A DNA stretch of 64,000 nt from Portulaca oleracea (GCA_029582165.1 CM055874.1:2678114-2742113); one strand, 5' to 3'. Counted from the first letter of the stretch, positions 43,326 to 54,879 are shown. Notes: generated by a model from the letters alone, not told the origin. Numbers and translations are program-made.

Positions 43326-44891
43326 CTAATAAGAGGGGAAAACCTTGACCTTTAATCCATGCTTAATATGTAGGATTATAGAGATATCAGGAATCACCTC
43401 ATGTCCCTCCACTTGCTCGAATTGGTAGTTAGAAATTATGGCAGCAGCAACAGCTTTCATTTGTGTGAAGGCCATGCTTTTCCCAACACAAGTCCTTGGC
43501 CCTGCATTGAACGCCAAGAACTTATACGAAGGCTCGTGCTTGATCCTCCCTCGTTCAGTTATCCATCTCTCTGGCTTGAACTCGTAGCAATCTTCCCCCC
43601 ATATCGACTTCATTCTTCCCATGGCGTACATGCAAATTATAATTTGCATGCCAGGATCCACTTTGTGCCCGCTTGGAAGGGTGTCTTCTTCGATTGGGAC
43701 CTTGGTTTCCATTGCCACCGGAGGATACAATCTCAAGGTTTCGCATAATGCACCATGAAGATACACCAACTTGTCGTTGATCTCTTCGAAATTTCGTGAC
43801 AAATAGTTAAGCCTAGACTGTTTAATATCATCATTATCATCATCATCATCATCGTTTGTTAAGTGTGTCATCATCATGGCGTCGAGCTCTTGTTTGATCT
43901 TTGACAAAACATGTGGGTTCTTCAAGAGGAGGTAAAAGAACCAGGATAAAGTCACACTTGTAGTATCTCTTCCTGCAATTAGAAGGTTTAGAAATGTGTC
44001 CCTTAAAAACTTGTCGTTGTTCTTGACTTGGTCCATGTACAACGTTATCAAATCGATGCCCACCTCATTATTGCATGGTTTGCGTTCCTCCAAAGCTTTC
44101 TTCTTCTTAGATATGATTTCATAGATAAAAGCGTCGAGGATTTCCCAACCTTGTTTGTACTTCCTCTCTTGTCCCACACATAGCCACCTTTGAACTTTCC
44201 AAACAAAACCAGGGACCATGAGGCGATATAGGAGGGCCTCTTCGATGTCATTTAGAGCCTTTGAAGAGGGAAAGTCGGGCCAATCGATGCATAGGGTCGT
44301 AGGATCGTGGTCCATGACGATACTAGTGATGCTATCGAACATGAACCTCTCGAACAAGTCTTGTAAGTTGATCTCCGACCCTTGTTTGGACACATGATGA
44401 TCTAGGACCGGGATCAAACCCGTCTCGATCTTTTCCCAAGTTTTTTTGACCAAAAACTTGTGAAATCGAGGATGGCCAAGGAACGACTTGGCCATCTTTC
44501 GATGATACAGCCATAGATCGGAGTCAGTGTTGAAGATTCCGTCCCCGAGAACCTCGAAGATTTCCTTGAACTTGGAACCCTTGGGATAGTTTGGGAAGTT
44601 CTTGCTGAAAATATGGTGGACATTAGAAGGATCAGCAGTGCCTAGCATGTCCATTCGGGTGAACCAAGGACCTACGTAGCGATAAGTCAAATGAGACTTT
44701 TGTAAGACTTCGTGAAAGTAATCATGCATCTTTGGGAGATTCTTGAAGAGTGCTGGTATCATCCCAACAACAGGCCAAGCAGTTGGGAAGCCATTTTTGT
44801 TACGGAAAGTATAGTAGAAGAGAAATAAAAGGGAAAAGAAAGCTAGGAAGATTTCGTAATATTCCATGGAATAATAATATATGATACACAA
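43326..44891 (-). CDS. Cytochrome P450, CYP96A-like (CYP86 clan), intact, single exon
   Basis: 521 codons, no intron. N-terminal hydrophobic ER anchor (residues 12-27), then FPTAWPVVGMIPAL; I-helix AGRDTT (306-311); ExxR as ETLR (384-387); PERW (440-443); haem loop FNAGPRTCVG with Cys468. CYP96A enzymes hydroxylate very-long-chain alkanes or related wax and suberin compounds; the best-known member makes secondary alcohols and ketones in stem wax. The paralogue starts suggest Met9 (ATG at 44867) as the likely start. A TATA-like box lies about 90 bp upstream. An Asp run (347-352, coded by GAT-type triplets at about 43829-43861) sits between the J-helix and the ExxR region and is absent from the two paralogues. 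First of a tandem set on the minus strand. Substrate cannot be told from sequence. Confidence 0.92.
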   Translation of the reverse strand: MCIIYYYSMEYYEIFLAFFSLLFLFYYTFRNKNGFPTAWPVVGMIPALFKNLPKMHDYFHEVLQKSHLTYRYVGPWFTRMDMLGTADPSNVHHIFSKNFPNYPKGSKFKEIFEVLGDGIFNTDSDLWLYHRKMAKSFLGHPRFHKFLVKKTWEKIETGLIPVLDHHVSKQGSEINLQDLFERFMFDSITSIVMDHDPTTLCIDWPDFPSSKALNDIEEALLYRLMVPGFVWKVQRWLCVGQERKYKQGWEILDAFIYEIISKKKKALEERKPCNNEVGIDLITLYMDQVKNNDKFLRDTFLNLLIAGRDTTSVTLSWFFYLLLKNPHVLSKIKQELDAMMMTHLTNDDDDDDNDDIKQSRLNYLSRNFEEINDKLVYLHGALCETLRLYPPVAMETKVPIEEDTLPSGHKVDPGMQIIICMYAMGRMKSIWGEDCYEFKPERWITERGRIKHEPSYKFLAFNAGPRTCVGKSMAFTQMKAVAAAIISNYQFEQVEGHEVIPDISIILHIKHGLKVKVFPSY

Positions 44892-44956
44892 CTTTTAGGA
44901 GATTGTCTTTGGTTCGTGGTAGTATGGTTCATGTTTTTAAGTTTTTGAGACCCTCA

Positions 44957-44965
44957 TTATATAGA
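44957..44965 (-). promoter_or_regulatory. TATA-like box of the first P450 gene
   Basis: The sense strand reads CTATATAA about 90 bp before ATG 44867. Similar spacing recurs in all P450 copies in the window. Confidence 0.5.
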
Positions 44966-45289
44966 AGAACATGGTATTTAATGGATATAATTAAAGGACA
45001 TTTTAATTAGATTCATTCATTTCTATCGGCATTTTTTAATGTTTTCTTTATAAATTTGAGAACATATTGATAAAAATGTAATTTTATAAAGTTTATATGT
45101 AATATTATACTAAAAGAATTTGGGAATATCATTTTTCTAGCTAAATTCTTTTAGTATACTATTTATCTTTGTGAGTAATAGTTACGTTAAGTAAGACATT
45201 TAAGACATATTTTGTCCGAAGACTCATATCGATCTACGCGTTGATAGTCTATCCATTTAAAAGAACAAAAATGATGAATCTTGCCACAA

Positions 45290-45600
45290 GCTACCTTTTA
45301 ACTTTTTTTTTCTTGGTATAAACCTATATATTTAAATATTAAATTGAAAAATGATGTAATTGGCTTCTATAACTACAATACCATATATAAATTGTGTAAC
45401 TTATATTTGTATCCAAAATTTTTAAATTCACAAAAAAGGCCTAAAATATATCAGTTGGATGAAATCCATTCGATTAGGGGGTCCTTTATAATTGTTCGCA
45501 TATAGCCAACGCATTCCAAATTTTTTATAATTGACAATTAATAATATCCATCAAAAAAATGGGTATAAAATACGAGTACTGTAATAAGTAGTAATTTCAT
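45290..45600. mobile_element. AT-rich MITE copy upstream of the first P450
   Basis: Shares 'aacctatatattt...taaattgaaaaa', 'aaaaaggcctaaaatat', 'ccaacgcattccaa' and 'tataattgacaattaataat' with copies at 58095-58480 and, inverted, at 51765-52040 and 63362-63748. Ends not resolved in this copy. Confidence 0.5.
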
Positions 45601-48600
45601 CAAAAGTAATACATAAACTGTGTGTTCCCCAAAAATATCGTATCATTGTCCAGATAAATACAATTTAGTGCATAGTTGCATGTCATTCTCACCGAAACTT
45701 TTATTCCTCGCCATGGGAATAACTCTTCCTCTTTAACAGTACAATACTCCCTAATTGGTAAGTACAATAATTGAATAAGAAAGATAACCATAAAAAGGGC
45801 AAATAGATCCCCAACTACTATCTATAGTATCTTTATGAAACTAATAGACTAGGAAATTAAATAATATATTTAATTTATATATTTAATTTTCCATTCTATC
45901 ATAAGTAAAGTTGTTTACGGAAATATTATTTAATGTACTGCCTCTATTTCTTTGATAATTGTTATTCCAAGGTTTTTGATGATAACAACACAAAAATGAT
46001 CGATAATTGACAGAAACGTTGACAAAATACCCTAGTTTAGTTAAATATTTTTATTATAAAGGTTGAAATAAGGGGGGGGGGGATATGACATAAGATTACA
46101 ATAATAAATATAGTATTCTCTCGAAAAAATAAATATTATATTAAAATTATAAAATGAAATTTATTGTAAAAAAATAAAAAATAAATTATTTAAGTGATCA
46201 CATATATTAAAAAATTGAAGGAATACCATTCTTAATTAATTTTAGCAAAGAAAGAACTTTAATAGTATAAATAACATAATTAACAGTAATATTATATTTA
46301 ACTAATTTTTATTTCTAATTATTTATTATTTTATATTTTAAATATAATTTTTATTAATTTTATATTTATGCTCTTCATTCTTTATAATTAGTGTTTACCA
46401 ATTTAAGTAATTTTATAGTTTTTTTCCTTTGTGATGTCTTCGTTCTTTCAAAATGACAAATAAAAAGGAACAAAGGGAGTGCATGTTTACTTTTAAATTT
46501 AATGTCAATCTTAATTAGATTTTATATTTTATGTGGATTGAGATTTAATGCATAAGTGTCAAAGACTCAAAGTGGTTAAAAGTCTCATATTTAAAAGAAA
46601 AGAAGACATAGAGGATATACTTATAAAATTCTACTTACCTAAATACCAAATGGTTTGGATTGAAAACCTAACATGAACTTCAGAACTTGTAAATTGTAAT
46701 CTTAAGTTACTCTTTTGCTCAAAACCGTTAGCCTGTAGCCTGGAGGCCCCCAGAAACTGTAGCTGCCCTGTAGTATACAATACAACAAACACTGCAGATT
46801 TCATCAGCATTTTTAATGAAATAGTAATCAGATCAGATCGAAATGAATTGCCAGCATGGGACAAGTTTCTGTAGAGAAGAAGTTGAAAATCACGTGTTTA
46901 ATTTTACTAGAACTACAAGCTAAGTGAGAATCATATTTTATTAATTTCATTTCATACAAAGGAAACGATATGGCGAAGGACTTTATAGCATATTATTGAT
47001 AATTTGCTACAATTCCGAGGGTAGACTTTTAACAAAATTTGCTCATGGTTCTCATTGTCAAGGTAAGGATGTGTTTCCCGTCTTCTAGACTTGAACAAAA
47101 TTGGAACTTCATTTATATTTTCTTCATTTCTCATAGTACAAAGTTTCAAGTTACTGCCAAAAAGAATGTTATACCCGAAATTTCAATCTAACTTGGTTAG
47201 GTCGCATCTGACTCATAAGAAATTCGTACGACGTACCTGCTTCTCAGGGTTACAAAAATCACCTAATGGATCGCCAATCACAACAATAGCGATAAATTTT
47301 CAAGGAAAATGTGTTTAAGTGTAGTATGCGAAATCCAGAGTTATACCTAGGAGTTTCAAGTTATTGCGAAAAAGAATGTTATACCCAAGGCTTTGTTCTT
47401 TTGTTAGATTGGTTCTAAATCTTCTTACTTAATCTAACTTATCTTAATTTATCCCAACTTATCTCAACCTAACACAATTCCCCAAAAAAACATTCATTAT
47501 TCCACTCTAAAAACACAATTCTCAAAAAAAAAAATCATAATTGATTCCAACTTATCATAACTTATCCAAACGTAACTATTCTAAGTTGAAAGTAACTCAT
47601 CCAAACCTAACAATCCAATGTTATATATTTGAATAATGTCATTATTTCACCATACACTTTATTAAGGTAGAATCAAAATATTTCATCCACCACTTAGATT
47701 TTTTGAAACACAATAAACTCTAGCTAGTAATATTTATGTTGAACTACAACGTAACGTTAAAGCTAGCATATCCATTATGATTTAGGAGTCAACTTATTTT
47801 TCCATAGACAAGATAAGTGTCTAACAAGTTTTTTTGTATTTCAAATCTGGTAAGATATGAATATTTATTTTTTAGATTTTAGATTTGCAATGTTTATTTT
47901 CTGGACCTGAAGGTTTGTAGGCTGAATAAAAAAGGCATGTGCCATGTTCTTTTTTTTTCTTTCCATGTTTGAATTTCTAACCCGATTAGCACGAAACTTC
48001 AGGACTAAGCTTAAAATTGATATTGAAGCTGTAATCCACCTCTCTTATTCATGCTAGAGCTATTTAAACCCCTAAGTAACCTACGGTTCCCCGCACGATT
48101 CTTTGGGAGTAGCCCAAAACTTTGGATCCAAGTGTCAAATAAGGATCAATTACAAGAGGAACGATATGTAAGACGACCATTACAGTGGCCATTATAGTGT
48201 GTATGTGATCCTGATTCGAATAGCAAACACCAAAATTCATCATTAGCCTAATGGATCAATCACAATATTTTCAAGTGCCTTGGGGAGTTTCAGTCTTGGA
48301 TCGAAGACGTCCCGCGGTAAACCGACTAATTTTCAACACTCGAGCCTAGAAAATCACCTTCAGAGGCAAGGAAGGAGCTAAGATGAGGTCAAGGCCAAGT
48401 TGGAGGAGCAAAGTTGAAGAAAATGCAAGTTTAGGACGAAATTGCGCATGAGAAGAATACATACCTTCACTCTTTCGATCTTAACTCCTTCAATACAACT
48501 TTGATGACCATGAAATTCGAGGAGTTTAAAGTAGACATCGAGGGCTTTCCGTCAATATATAATATGCACAAATCAAAGTTAAAATGAAGAAGTTATATGC

Positions 48601-49115
48601 GTTGGAAGTCAGTAAACACCAGTAGGCGTTGGCCGCGCCCAGCCAAGCGCTTGTTGCGACTCCCCTGTTTTATCCTATCCCAACTTTCTGCATGAGGCGC
48701 TGGTCGCGCCTCCCCAAGTGCTAGCCCCACCTCATTCTTTTTCAGTTGATCGTTGCGTTTTCTCCCCTGTTCTTTGTTATTTTTCTTCTCTTTCCCCCTC
48801 CCTTATTTAAACTCTCAGTTCTCGCCCTTATTTTGTACTCAACTAATGAGAATTTATAAACATTTTGAAAATGAATTATTCTTGGGTATTTGAAAATCCT
48901 CCTCAAATCGATTCTCTCTTTATCCATTAAATTTTAGTGGTGGTGGTGTTAAGAGTATTCACTTTAAGACTTGATTAGTCAGACAACTTTTTCATCAAGT
49001 TTGGTGTGGATTTTCATGGTGGTTGAAGTGAGAGTGGGTGGATATATCCTCTAAGCCTTCACTTGAATATCAAGGTTAATCTTGGTGAACTTTCTTTAGA
49101 GATTAATCATATATT
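45601..49115. other. Intergenic AT-rich region with repeat remnants
   Basis: No supported gene. A run of ten G at 46073-46082. A 34-bp direct repeat ('caagtta(c/t)tgc(c/g)aaaaag...atgttataccc') at about 47145-47176 and 47356-47387. A MITE-like stretch of 'aacttatc' words at 47388-47615. A Ty3-type LTR scrap at 48440-48760 ('cttcaactcc/ggaaagctc'-like text, inverse of that at 61940-62100). Confidence 0.45.
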
Positions 49116-49124
49116 TATTGTTTT

Positions 49125-49478
49125 CAAAAAATTACTCGGAGGTATCCTAACTTTTGGTGAAATGTTTTTCAGGTACCCCAATTTTTCAAAACTCATTTTG
49201 GGGTACCCTTAGTTTTTGGATTAGTAATTATTAGGTGTTTTCCGGTCATCAATTTAGTTAAGTGACCGAAATACCCTTGTTCTTCCATTATTGAAGAAAT
49301 ACCCTTGAAGAAGAAAAATAAGGGTGTTTAATTTGGTCACTTAATAAAATTGATGGTCGGAAAAGTACCAGATAATTACTAACCCAAAAAGTAAGGGTAC
49401 CTCAAAATGAGTTTTGAAAAATTGGGGTAACGAAAAATAGTTTCCCCAAATACTGGGGTACCTCCGAGTAATTTTTTG
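49125..49478. mobile_element. Fold-back MITE, Mutator-type, 354 bp
   Basis: The ends are perfect 20-bp inverted repeats, CAAAAAATTACTCGGAGGTA and its inverse. The similarity extends inward so that the two halves pair over about 160 bp each ('ggggtaccc', 'ggtcacttaa', 'gggtattt' all recur inverted). TATTGTTTT at 49116-49124 and 49479-49487 is a perfect 9-bp duplication, the Mutator signature. Confidence 0.88.
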
Positions 49479-49850
49479 TATTGTTTTTGTTGTTGTTCTT
49501 GTTTAAACATCCAAAACCTAAAAATTGGTTGAAGATTATGAGTTCTTAGTTTGGGTTTTCTTGAACCCTAGGTTGATTGTGGATCCTTGGATATTTAATC
49601 TATCTTTCCTATTCGTTTCCGGATCAAGTATGTCCATAACTATAACCATTGTATGAGGAAGATGACTAGTAAATAGGAAATAATAGGCAAAGACTACTCA
49701 AGTTACAAATGGAATAAGAGAACTCGAGTCTTTTTTATTCAGATCACAATCTTTAGGCCCCAAAAATAAAAACATTGAAAACCCAAGATACAAAACATAA
49801 ATGTCCATGTCGTACAAGGTCAAAAATGCAAAAAACTCGGTAACCACTAG

Positions 49851-51383
49851 CTAGTAAGGGGCAACTTTAGCCTTGAGACCATCTTTTATAGGAAGGATAG
49901 CAGAGACCTTAGGAACGACATGATCTCCTAAAACTTGGAGACGATACTTGCTGACTATGGCTATCACCACTGCTTTCATTATGGTTAACGACATATTTTT
50001 TCCCACACAAGTCTTTGGCCCCGAGTTAAAAGCCAAGAACTTGTAAGATGGCACATATTTGATCCTCCCAGTTTCCTGCACAATCCATCTCTCCGGCTTA
50101 AACTCACAACAATCTTCTCCCCACAGAGATTGCATTCTACCCATGGCATACGTGCTGAAGATAATTTGTGTACCTGAATCCACCTTATGCCCGCTTGGGA
50201 GTGTGTCTGCCTCTACCGGTGCCCTAACAATGAAGGCAATTGTAGGATACAACCTCAGGGCTTCACATATTGCTGCATGAAGATAGACCATCTTGTCGTT
50301 GACCTCCTCAAATTTTCTTGTGAAAGTTTCATTTTGATCCGCAGAAGAACTTGTAGCATGAAGCTCTTCTTTGATTTTGGACAGCACGAGGGGGTTTTTG
50401 GACATCAGGTAGAAGAACCAGGATATAGCTGTTCCTAAAGCATCTCGTCCCGCCACAAAAAATGCTAGGACTGCATCCCTCAAGAATTTATCACCATTAG
50501 TTTCATCACTTTCATGCATGTACAATGTCATTAGGTCAACAGCCTCCTCATTCCCTAATACTTTGGCAGCCGAAGATTGTGAATTCTTGCTCAAGATTTC
50601 TTGTCTCTTCTTGTTTATGCACCCATAGATGAAATCATCAACTATTTTCCAACCTTTTTCATACTTGGCTTCTGCTCCGATGTCAAGCCACCTTTGAAAC
50701 TTCCAAACGCATGTTGGCAGCATGTGGCGATAGAAGATGGCTTGTCCACCATCATCTAGGGCTTTGGAGAACGGAAAGTTGGGCAAATCAATGGATAGGG
50801 TTTCTGGGTCGTAGTCCATGATGACAGTACTAATTGTATCAAATGCAAACCTTACAAATAGGTCTTGTAAATCGATTTCCAAGCCATTTTTAGCGACGTG
50901 GTCTAAAATTGGGATCAACCCAGTCTCTATTTTCTCCCCAAGTTTCTCAACCAAAAATTGATTGAATTGAGAATGATTGAGTGTTGATTGAGCCATCTTT
51001 CGGTGATACTTCCACATTTGTGGATCCGCATTGAAAATGCCGTCTCCGAAAATATCAAAGACTTCTTTCGACTTGGGCCCCTTGTGGTAGTTTTGAAAGT
51101 TCTTGTTCATTATATGATTTGCATTGGCAGGATCAGCAGTGACTAGCAACTTCATGTTGGTGAACCAAGGACCCATTACGAAGAAGGTTATGCCGTTTTC
51201 TTCCATAATTTCAATGGTGAAGTCATGAATTCTATGACGATTTTTGAGGAGTGCAGGAAGCATTCCAACAAGAGGCCAGTTTGTGGGAAGCCTACTTTTT
51301 TTGTGAAAGTAATAGGGAAGGAGAATCAAGAGAAGGAAGATAGGTAAAAAAATGGCAATGTATTCCATGTAGTTGGTATACAT
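49851..51383 (-). CDS. Cytochrome P450, CYP96A-like, intact frame but altered I-helix
   Basis: 510 codons, no intron. ER anchor residues 8-25, LPTNWPLVGMLPAL, EALR (374-377), PERW (430-433), haem loop FNSGPKTCVG with Cys459. Two departures: the I-helix reads AGRDAL (311-316) instead of AGRDTT, so the oxygen-activating Thr is Ala, and the haem motif has Lys for Arg (457). Both could lower ordinary mono-oxygenase activity or mark a changed reaction. The frame is otherwise whole and similar to its neighbours. Start may be Met6 (ATG 51368), matching the MEY... start of the first paralogue. TATA-like GTGTATAAG at 51461-51469. Role by family: oxidation of long-chain wax or fatty compounds at the ER. 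Confidence 0.9.
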   Translation of the reverse strand: MYTNYMEYIAIFLPIFLLLILLPYYFHKKSRLPTNWPLVGMLPALLKNRHRIHDFTIEIMEENGITFFVMGPWFTNMKLLVTADPANANHIMNKNFQNYHKGPKSKEVFDIFGDGIFNADPQMWKYHRKMAQSTLNHSQFNQFLVEKLGEKIETGLIPILDHVAKNGLEIDLQDLFVRFAFDTISTVIMDYDPETLSIDLPNFPFSKALDDGGQAIFYRHMLPTCVWKFQRWLDIGAEAKYEKGWKIVDDFIYGCINKKRQEILSKNSQSSAAKVLGNEEAVDLMTLYMHESDETNGDKFLRDAVLAFFVAGRDALGTAISWFFYLMSKNPLVLSKIKEELHATSSSADQNETFTRKFEEVNDKMVYLHAAICEALRLYPTIAFIVRAPVEADTLPSGHKVDSGTQIIFSTYAMGRMQSLWGEDCCEFKPERWIVQETGRIKYVPSYKFLAFNSGPKTCVGKNMSLTIMKAVVIAIVSKYRLQVLGDHVVPKVSAILPIKDGLKAKVAPY

Positions 51384-51460
51384 TTAGACGATGCAATGAT
51401 GCATTTAGATAGTATTTACTTGGCTGAGGATGCAAGTTCATACTTGTGGAAATGAGTCCT

Positions 51461-51469
51461 CTTATACAC
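51461..51469 (-). promoter_or_regulatory. TATA-like box of the second P450 gene
   Basis: GTGTATAAG on the sense strand about 80-95 bp before the start codon. Confidence 0.45.
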
Positions 51470-51764
51470 TAAGATATTGTACATTTGTACGTTTGCCTTT
51501 TAACTACACAGTTCTGTTACTACAGACCCATTTAAAACATTTCTGAATAAGCAATCTCCATAATTTTTGCCTGCTCTAGAGATTACAGTATCTCACTAAT
51601 TACAGATCAAGTATATTAATTCTTGAAAGGGAAGAAAAAGTCATGTCTTCTAGTGTTGTCCTGGATTCAGTTAATGTGTGATTTTAAATGACAACAATAA
51701 TACGTGTTTAGAATCGGACAAGATACCGTTTAAATGTACGTCTTGTTTCATAAAATTAATACTT

Positions 51765-52040
51765 ATTTCCATAAAGTAAAATAAAATTAATACTTATTAT
51801 AGTTTTGGACACCAACCTTTTGTTAGTTACTGTTAATTATTAATTATAAGAAGTTTAGGATGTGTTGGTTATGCCAACAATTACAAAAGAAACCTTAATT
51901 GATGAACCTATCTCTAGATATGTTAGACTTTTATTGTAAGTTTAAAAAATATACAAATATATATATGTAGTATAATAGTTATAGTAGTCAACTATATTTT
52001 TTTAAATTTAATATGCAAATTTGTAGATTTTATATCAAGA
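51765..52040. mobile_element. AT-rich MITE copy upstream of the second P450
   Basis: 'ttatagttttggacacc', 'attataagaagtttaggatg' and 'tgttggttatgccaacaatta' match the MITE at 63362-63748 in the same orientation. Begins about 400 bp upstream of the P450 start. Confidence 0.5.
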
Positions 52041-52273
52041 TGTGACATTTAATAAGTATATTGTTCTAGAACTCATATCATTTTCATTTAACTAATTTGT
52101 TATTGTCTTATTCAAACTGTTTTACGATAATTGCAACAAGGGAGAATGAATTTAGAGTCAACGAGATTAATATGAAGAATTGTTTGAATACATTAAGAAC
52201 CTAAAAAAACATATGGAATGGAAATGACATTATACAGTCATTACATTTCACAAAACTACTCTACGTACTCTTG

Positions 52274-52523
52274 CTTTCCATTTCATAATTCAAATATCTA
52301 GATTATTTATTTGATTGACTGGTTACAAAATAAAATATTGTTGCAAGATGGTGATTGCTTTCTATGAAATAATGAACTTGAACCCAATTCAACCCCAAAA
52401 GTTAGCTTAGGAGGTTGAGGCACCCAAGCCATTATAAACACCACAATATGGGTGTTAAAGGCCGATGTGGGACAACTCAACACTTTCCATTTCATAATTC
52501 AAATTATCTAGATTAATGTGAAT
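52274..52523. repeat. TRIM/solo-LTR-like insert between 31-bp direct repeats
   Basis: 'ctttccatttcataattcaa' followed by a(t)tatctagatta occurs at 52274-52305 and 52493-52523. Between them, on the minus strand, is TGTTGAGTTGTCCCACATCGGCC and so on, text typical of plant miniature LTRs. Such long flanking repeats are not a normal LTR target duplication. Confidence 0.5.
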
Positions 52524-53228
52524 TGACATAAAAGGATATCAATAATTTCCAAACATAAAATTTTCGAATGATATTTTTTGACTGAAAAATATGAAACGCT
52601 ACCCCAAACGCTAAACCGAACCGTTAACCTTGATAGCGTTTCACAAAACGCTCCTTAATATGCTAAACACTCCTCAAAGTGCTAGCTTACCGAACGCTAA
52701 TATTTATGCAATTAAAGTTTTGACTTGATTAATATGCTAAAAATTACCGCAAATACTACTGCCCAACACAACCTAAATAAGTAGCTTTTATTTACTTTCC
52801 TATTTTACCTTACTTTACTTAATAACTTACCTATAACCCAAAAGCATGGGCCATGAAATAATGCAAAGGGTAACGCAAATTTCAAAATAAAAGGATGTGC
52901 CCATATATATGAAACACAATTTACATGTCATACTTTTGTGTGGACATGATAGTTGTCATATAGTCTTAATATTTTTCTAACGATAACTTTATTTTAATAT
53001 ATTTTTAGTATTTTTTGATACACTAAAGCCATAAACAAGCTTATCTGAATCAAAACTACAACACAACTTTCATAAAAGAAATAAGTACAATAAAACAACA
53101 AAATAAAACAACTACATCACTACAACAGAAAATATATGACTACTACACCCACCAGTCATCCACCACTATTAATACAACCCTTTTCAAATGACTAAAAGTC
53201 TTTACTAGCTTAATTTTTCTGAAGATGA
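52524..53228. other. Intergenic between second and third P450
   Basis: 52560-52860 contains 'aaacgctaa.ccg' words in both orientations, probably an old MITE. Otherwise AT-rich with no gene. Confidence 0.4.
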
Positions 53229-54779
53229 CTAATAACTAACAACATTAACCTTAAATCCATGCTTCATATGAAGAATGATGGACACAGCAGGAACTATAGG
53301 ATGCCCTTGTACCGGTTCAATACGATATTTGCTGATAATGGCCATAACAACAGCTTTGATTAGGATCAAGGACATGTTTTTCCCTAAACAAGTCCTTGGC
53401 CCTGCAATGAACGAGAAGAACTTATGCGACGGCACATGTCTTAGCTTCCCCGTTTCAAGTATCCATCTCTCTGGCTTAAACTCGCAGCAATCTTCTCCCC
53501 ATATAGACTTCATTCTTCCCATGGCGTACAAACTAAATATGATTTGCATGCTTGGATCGACTTTGTGTCCGCTTGGGAGGGTGTCAGGCTCTTGAGGAGC
53601 TTTCGCTTCAAATGGCACTGGTGGGTACAATCTTAAGGATTCAAGTACTACAGCATGCAGATAGACTAACTTCTCATTCAACTCTTCCAAGTTCCTTGAC
53701 AAAATTTCATGCATGTCGACCTTCTTACTGATCATATGATCATCACTAAGACGATGTTTTACTTGTGCTATGGCATCGTTCAATTCTTCTTTGAGTTTAG
53801 ATAGGACATGCTGATGTTTTGATATGAGGTAAAACACCCAAGTTAAAGCTGCGCCGGTAGAATCTCGTCCTGCAGCAAAGAAACGTACAATTGTATCCCT
53901 CAGAATTTTATCACTGTCACCAACTTCATCCATATATAGAGTCATGACATCAACCCCCAACTCATTGCCAACTTTGCTCATTTCTTCTCTTTTCCTAGAT
54001 ATGCACCCATAGACGAAATCATCGATGGTTTTCCAAGCTTCCTTGTACTTCTTCTCTAGCCCTACGCCAAGCCGTCTTTGGAATTTCCACACAAATGATG
54101 GCACCACATGACGGTACACAAAGGTATGCTCGACATCACGTAGGGCCTCAGAGAAGGGAAGGTTTGGGAGATGAATGCTCAAAGTTGCTGGATCATAGTC
54201 CATGGTGACACTACTTATTGTATCAAATGCAAACCTTCCTAACAAATCTTGTAGCTCGATTTCCAACTTGTTCTTAGAGGCATGGTCTAAGATTGGTATC
54301 AGCCCGACCTCTATCTTTTCCCAAATTTTCTTGACCAAAAACTTATTAAATTCGGGATGAGCGAAAACTCGTTGAGCCATCTTTCGATGGTACTTCCACA
54401 TTTCTGCATCTGTGTTGAAGATCCCGTCACCAAGAACATCAAATATTTCTTTGAACTTGGACCCCTTGGGATAGTTGCCAAAGTTCTTGACGAATACATG
54501 TTCGACATTTGCAGGATCAGCCGAGATTAGTGCCCTCATATTGGTGAACCAGGGACCCTCTCCCATGAAATTTAATGAACTTTTTTCCATGATTTCAACG
54601 GCGCAGTCATGTAGTCTGTGTTGGTGTTTGAGGATTGCAGGGAGCATGCCAATGACAGGCCATTTAACTGGGAGCCCATTTTTTGCTTGAAAGGAATACC
54701 AAATGAAAACGATAGAGAGAAAGAGAAGGGAAAAGATGAATAGAATAGGCTCGAAAAATCCCAAGTAATTGATAGACAT
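53229..54779 (-). CDS. Cytochrome P450, CYP96A-like (CYP86 clan), intact, single exon
   Basis: 516 codons. ER anchor residues 9-28, LPVKWPVIGMLPAI, I-helix AGRDST (303-308), ExxR as ESLR (380-383), PERW (436-439), haem loop FIAGPRTCLG with Cys464. All key positions fit a working P450; Ser/Thr at the I-helix pair is acceptable. Likely an ER-bound hydroxylase of long-chain aliphatic substrates. Length and gene structure match the other two copies, so the three arose by tandem duplication. Start ATG 54779 has a TATA-like box about 80 bp upstream. Confidence 0.93.
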   Translation of the reverse strand: MSINYLGFFEPILFIFSLLFLSIVFIWYSFQAKNGLPVKWPVIGMLPAILKHQHRLHDCAVEIMEKSSLNFMGEGPWFTNMRALISADPANVEHVFVKNFGNYPKGSKFKEIFDVLGDGIFNTDAEMWKYHRKMAQRVFAHPEFNKFLVKKIWEKIEVGLIPILDHASKNKLEIELQDLLGRFAFDTISSVTMDYDPATLSIHLPNLPFSEALRDVEHTFVYRHVVPSFVWKFQRRLGVGLEKKYKEAWKTIDDFVYGCISRKREEMSKVGNELGVDVMTLYMDEVGDSDKILRDTIVRFFAAGRDSTGAALTWVFYLISKHQHVLSKLKEELNDAIAQVKHRLSDDHMISKKVDMHEILSRNLEELNEKLVYLHAVVLESLRLYPPVPFEAKAPQEPDTLPSGHKVDPSMQIIFSLYAMGRMKSIWGEDCCEFKPERWILETGKLRHVPSHKFFSFIAGPRTCLGKNMSLILIKAVVMAIISKYRIEPVQGHPIVPAVSIILHMKHGFKVNVVSY

Positions 54780-54850
54780 TTAGAGCAAGTAGAAAGGGCC
54801 AAATAGGACTTGCTTGGTTTTGTGGTGTGGTCAATATTTGTGCAAGAGGT

Positions 54851-54863
54851 CTAATATATAATC
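54851..54863 (-). promoter_or_regulatory. TATA-like box of the third P450 gene
   Basis: GATTATATATTAG on the sense strand, about 75-85 bp before ATG 54779. Confidence 0.5.
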
Positions 54864-54879
54864 TTATGTACATAACAAA

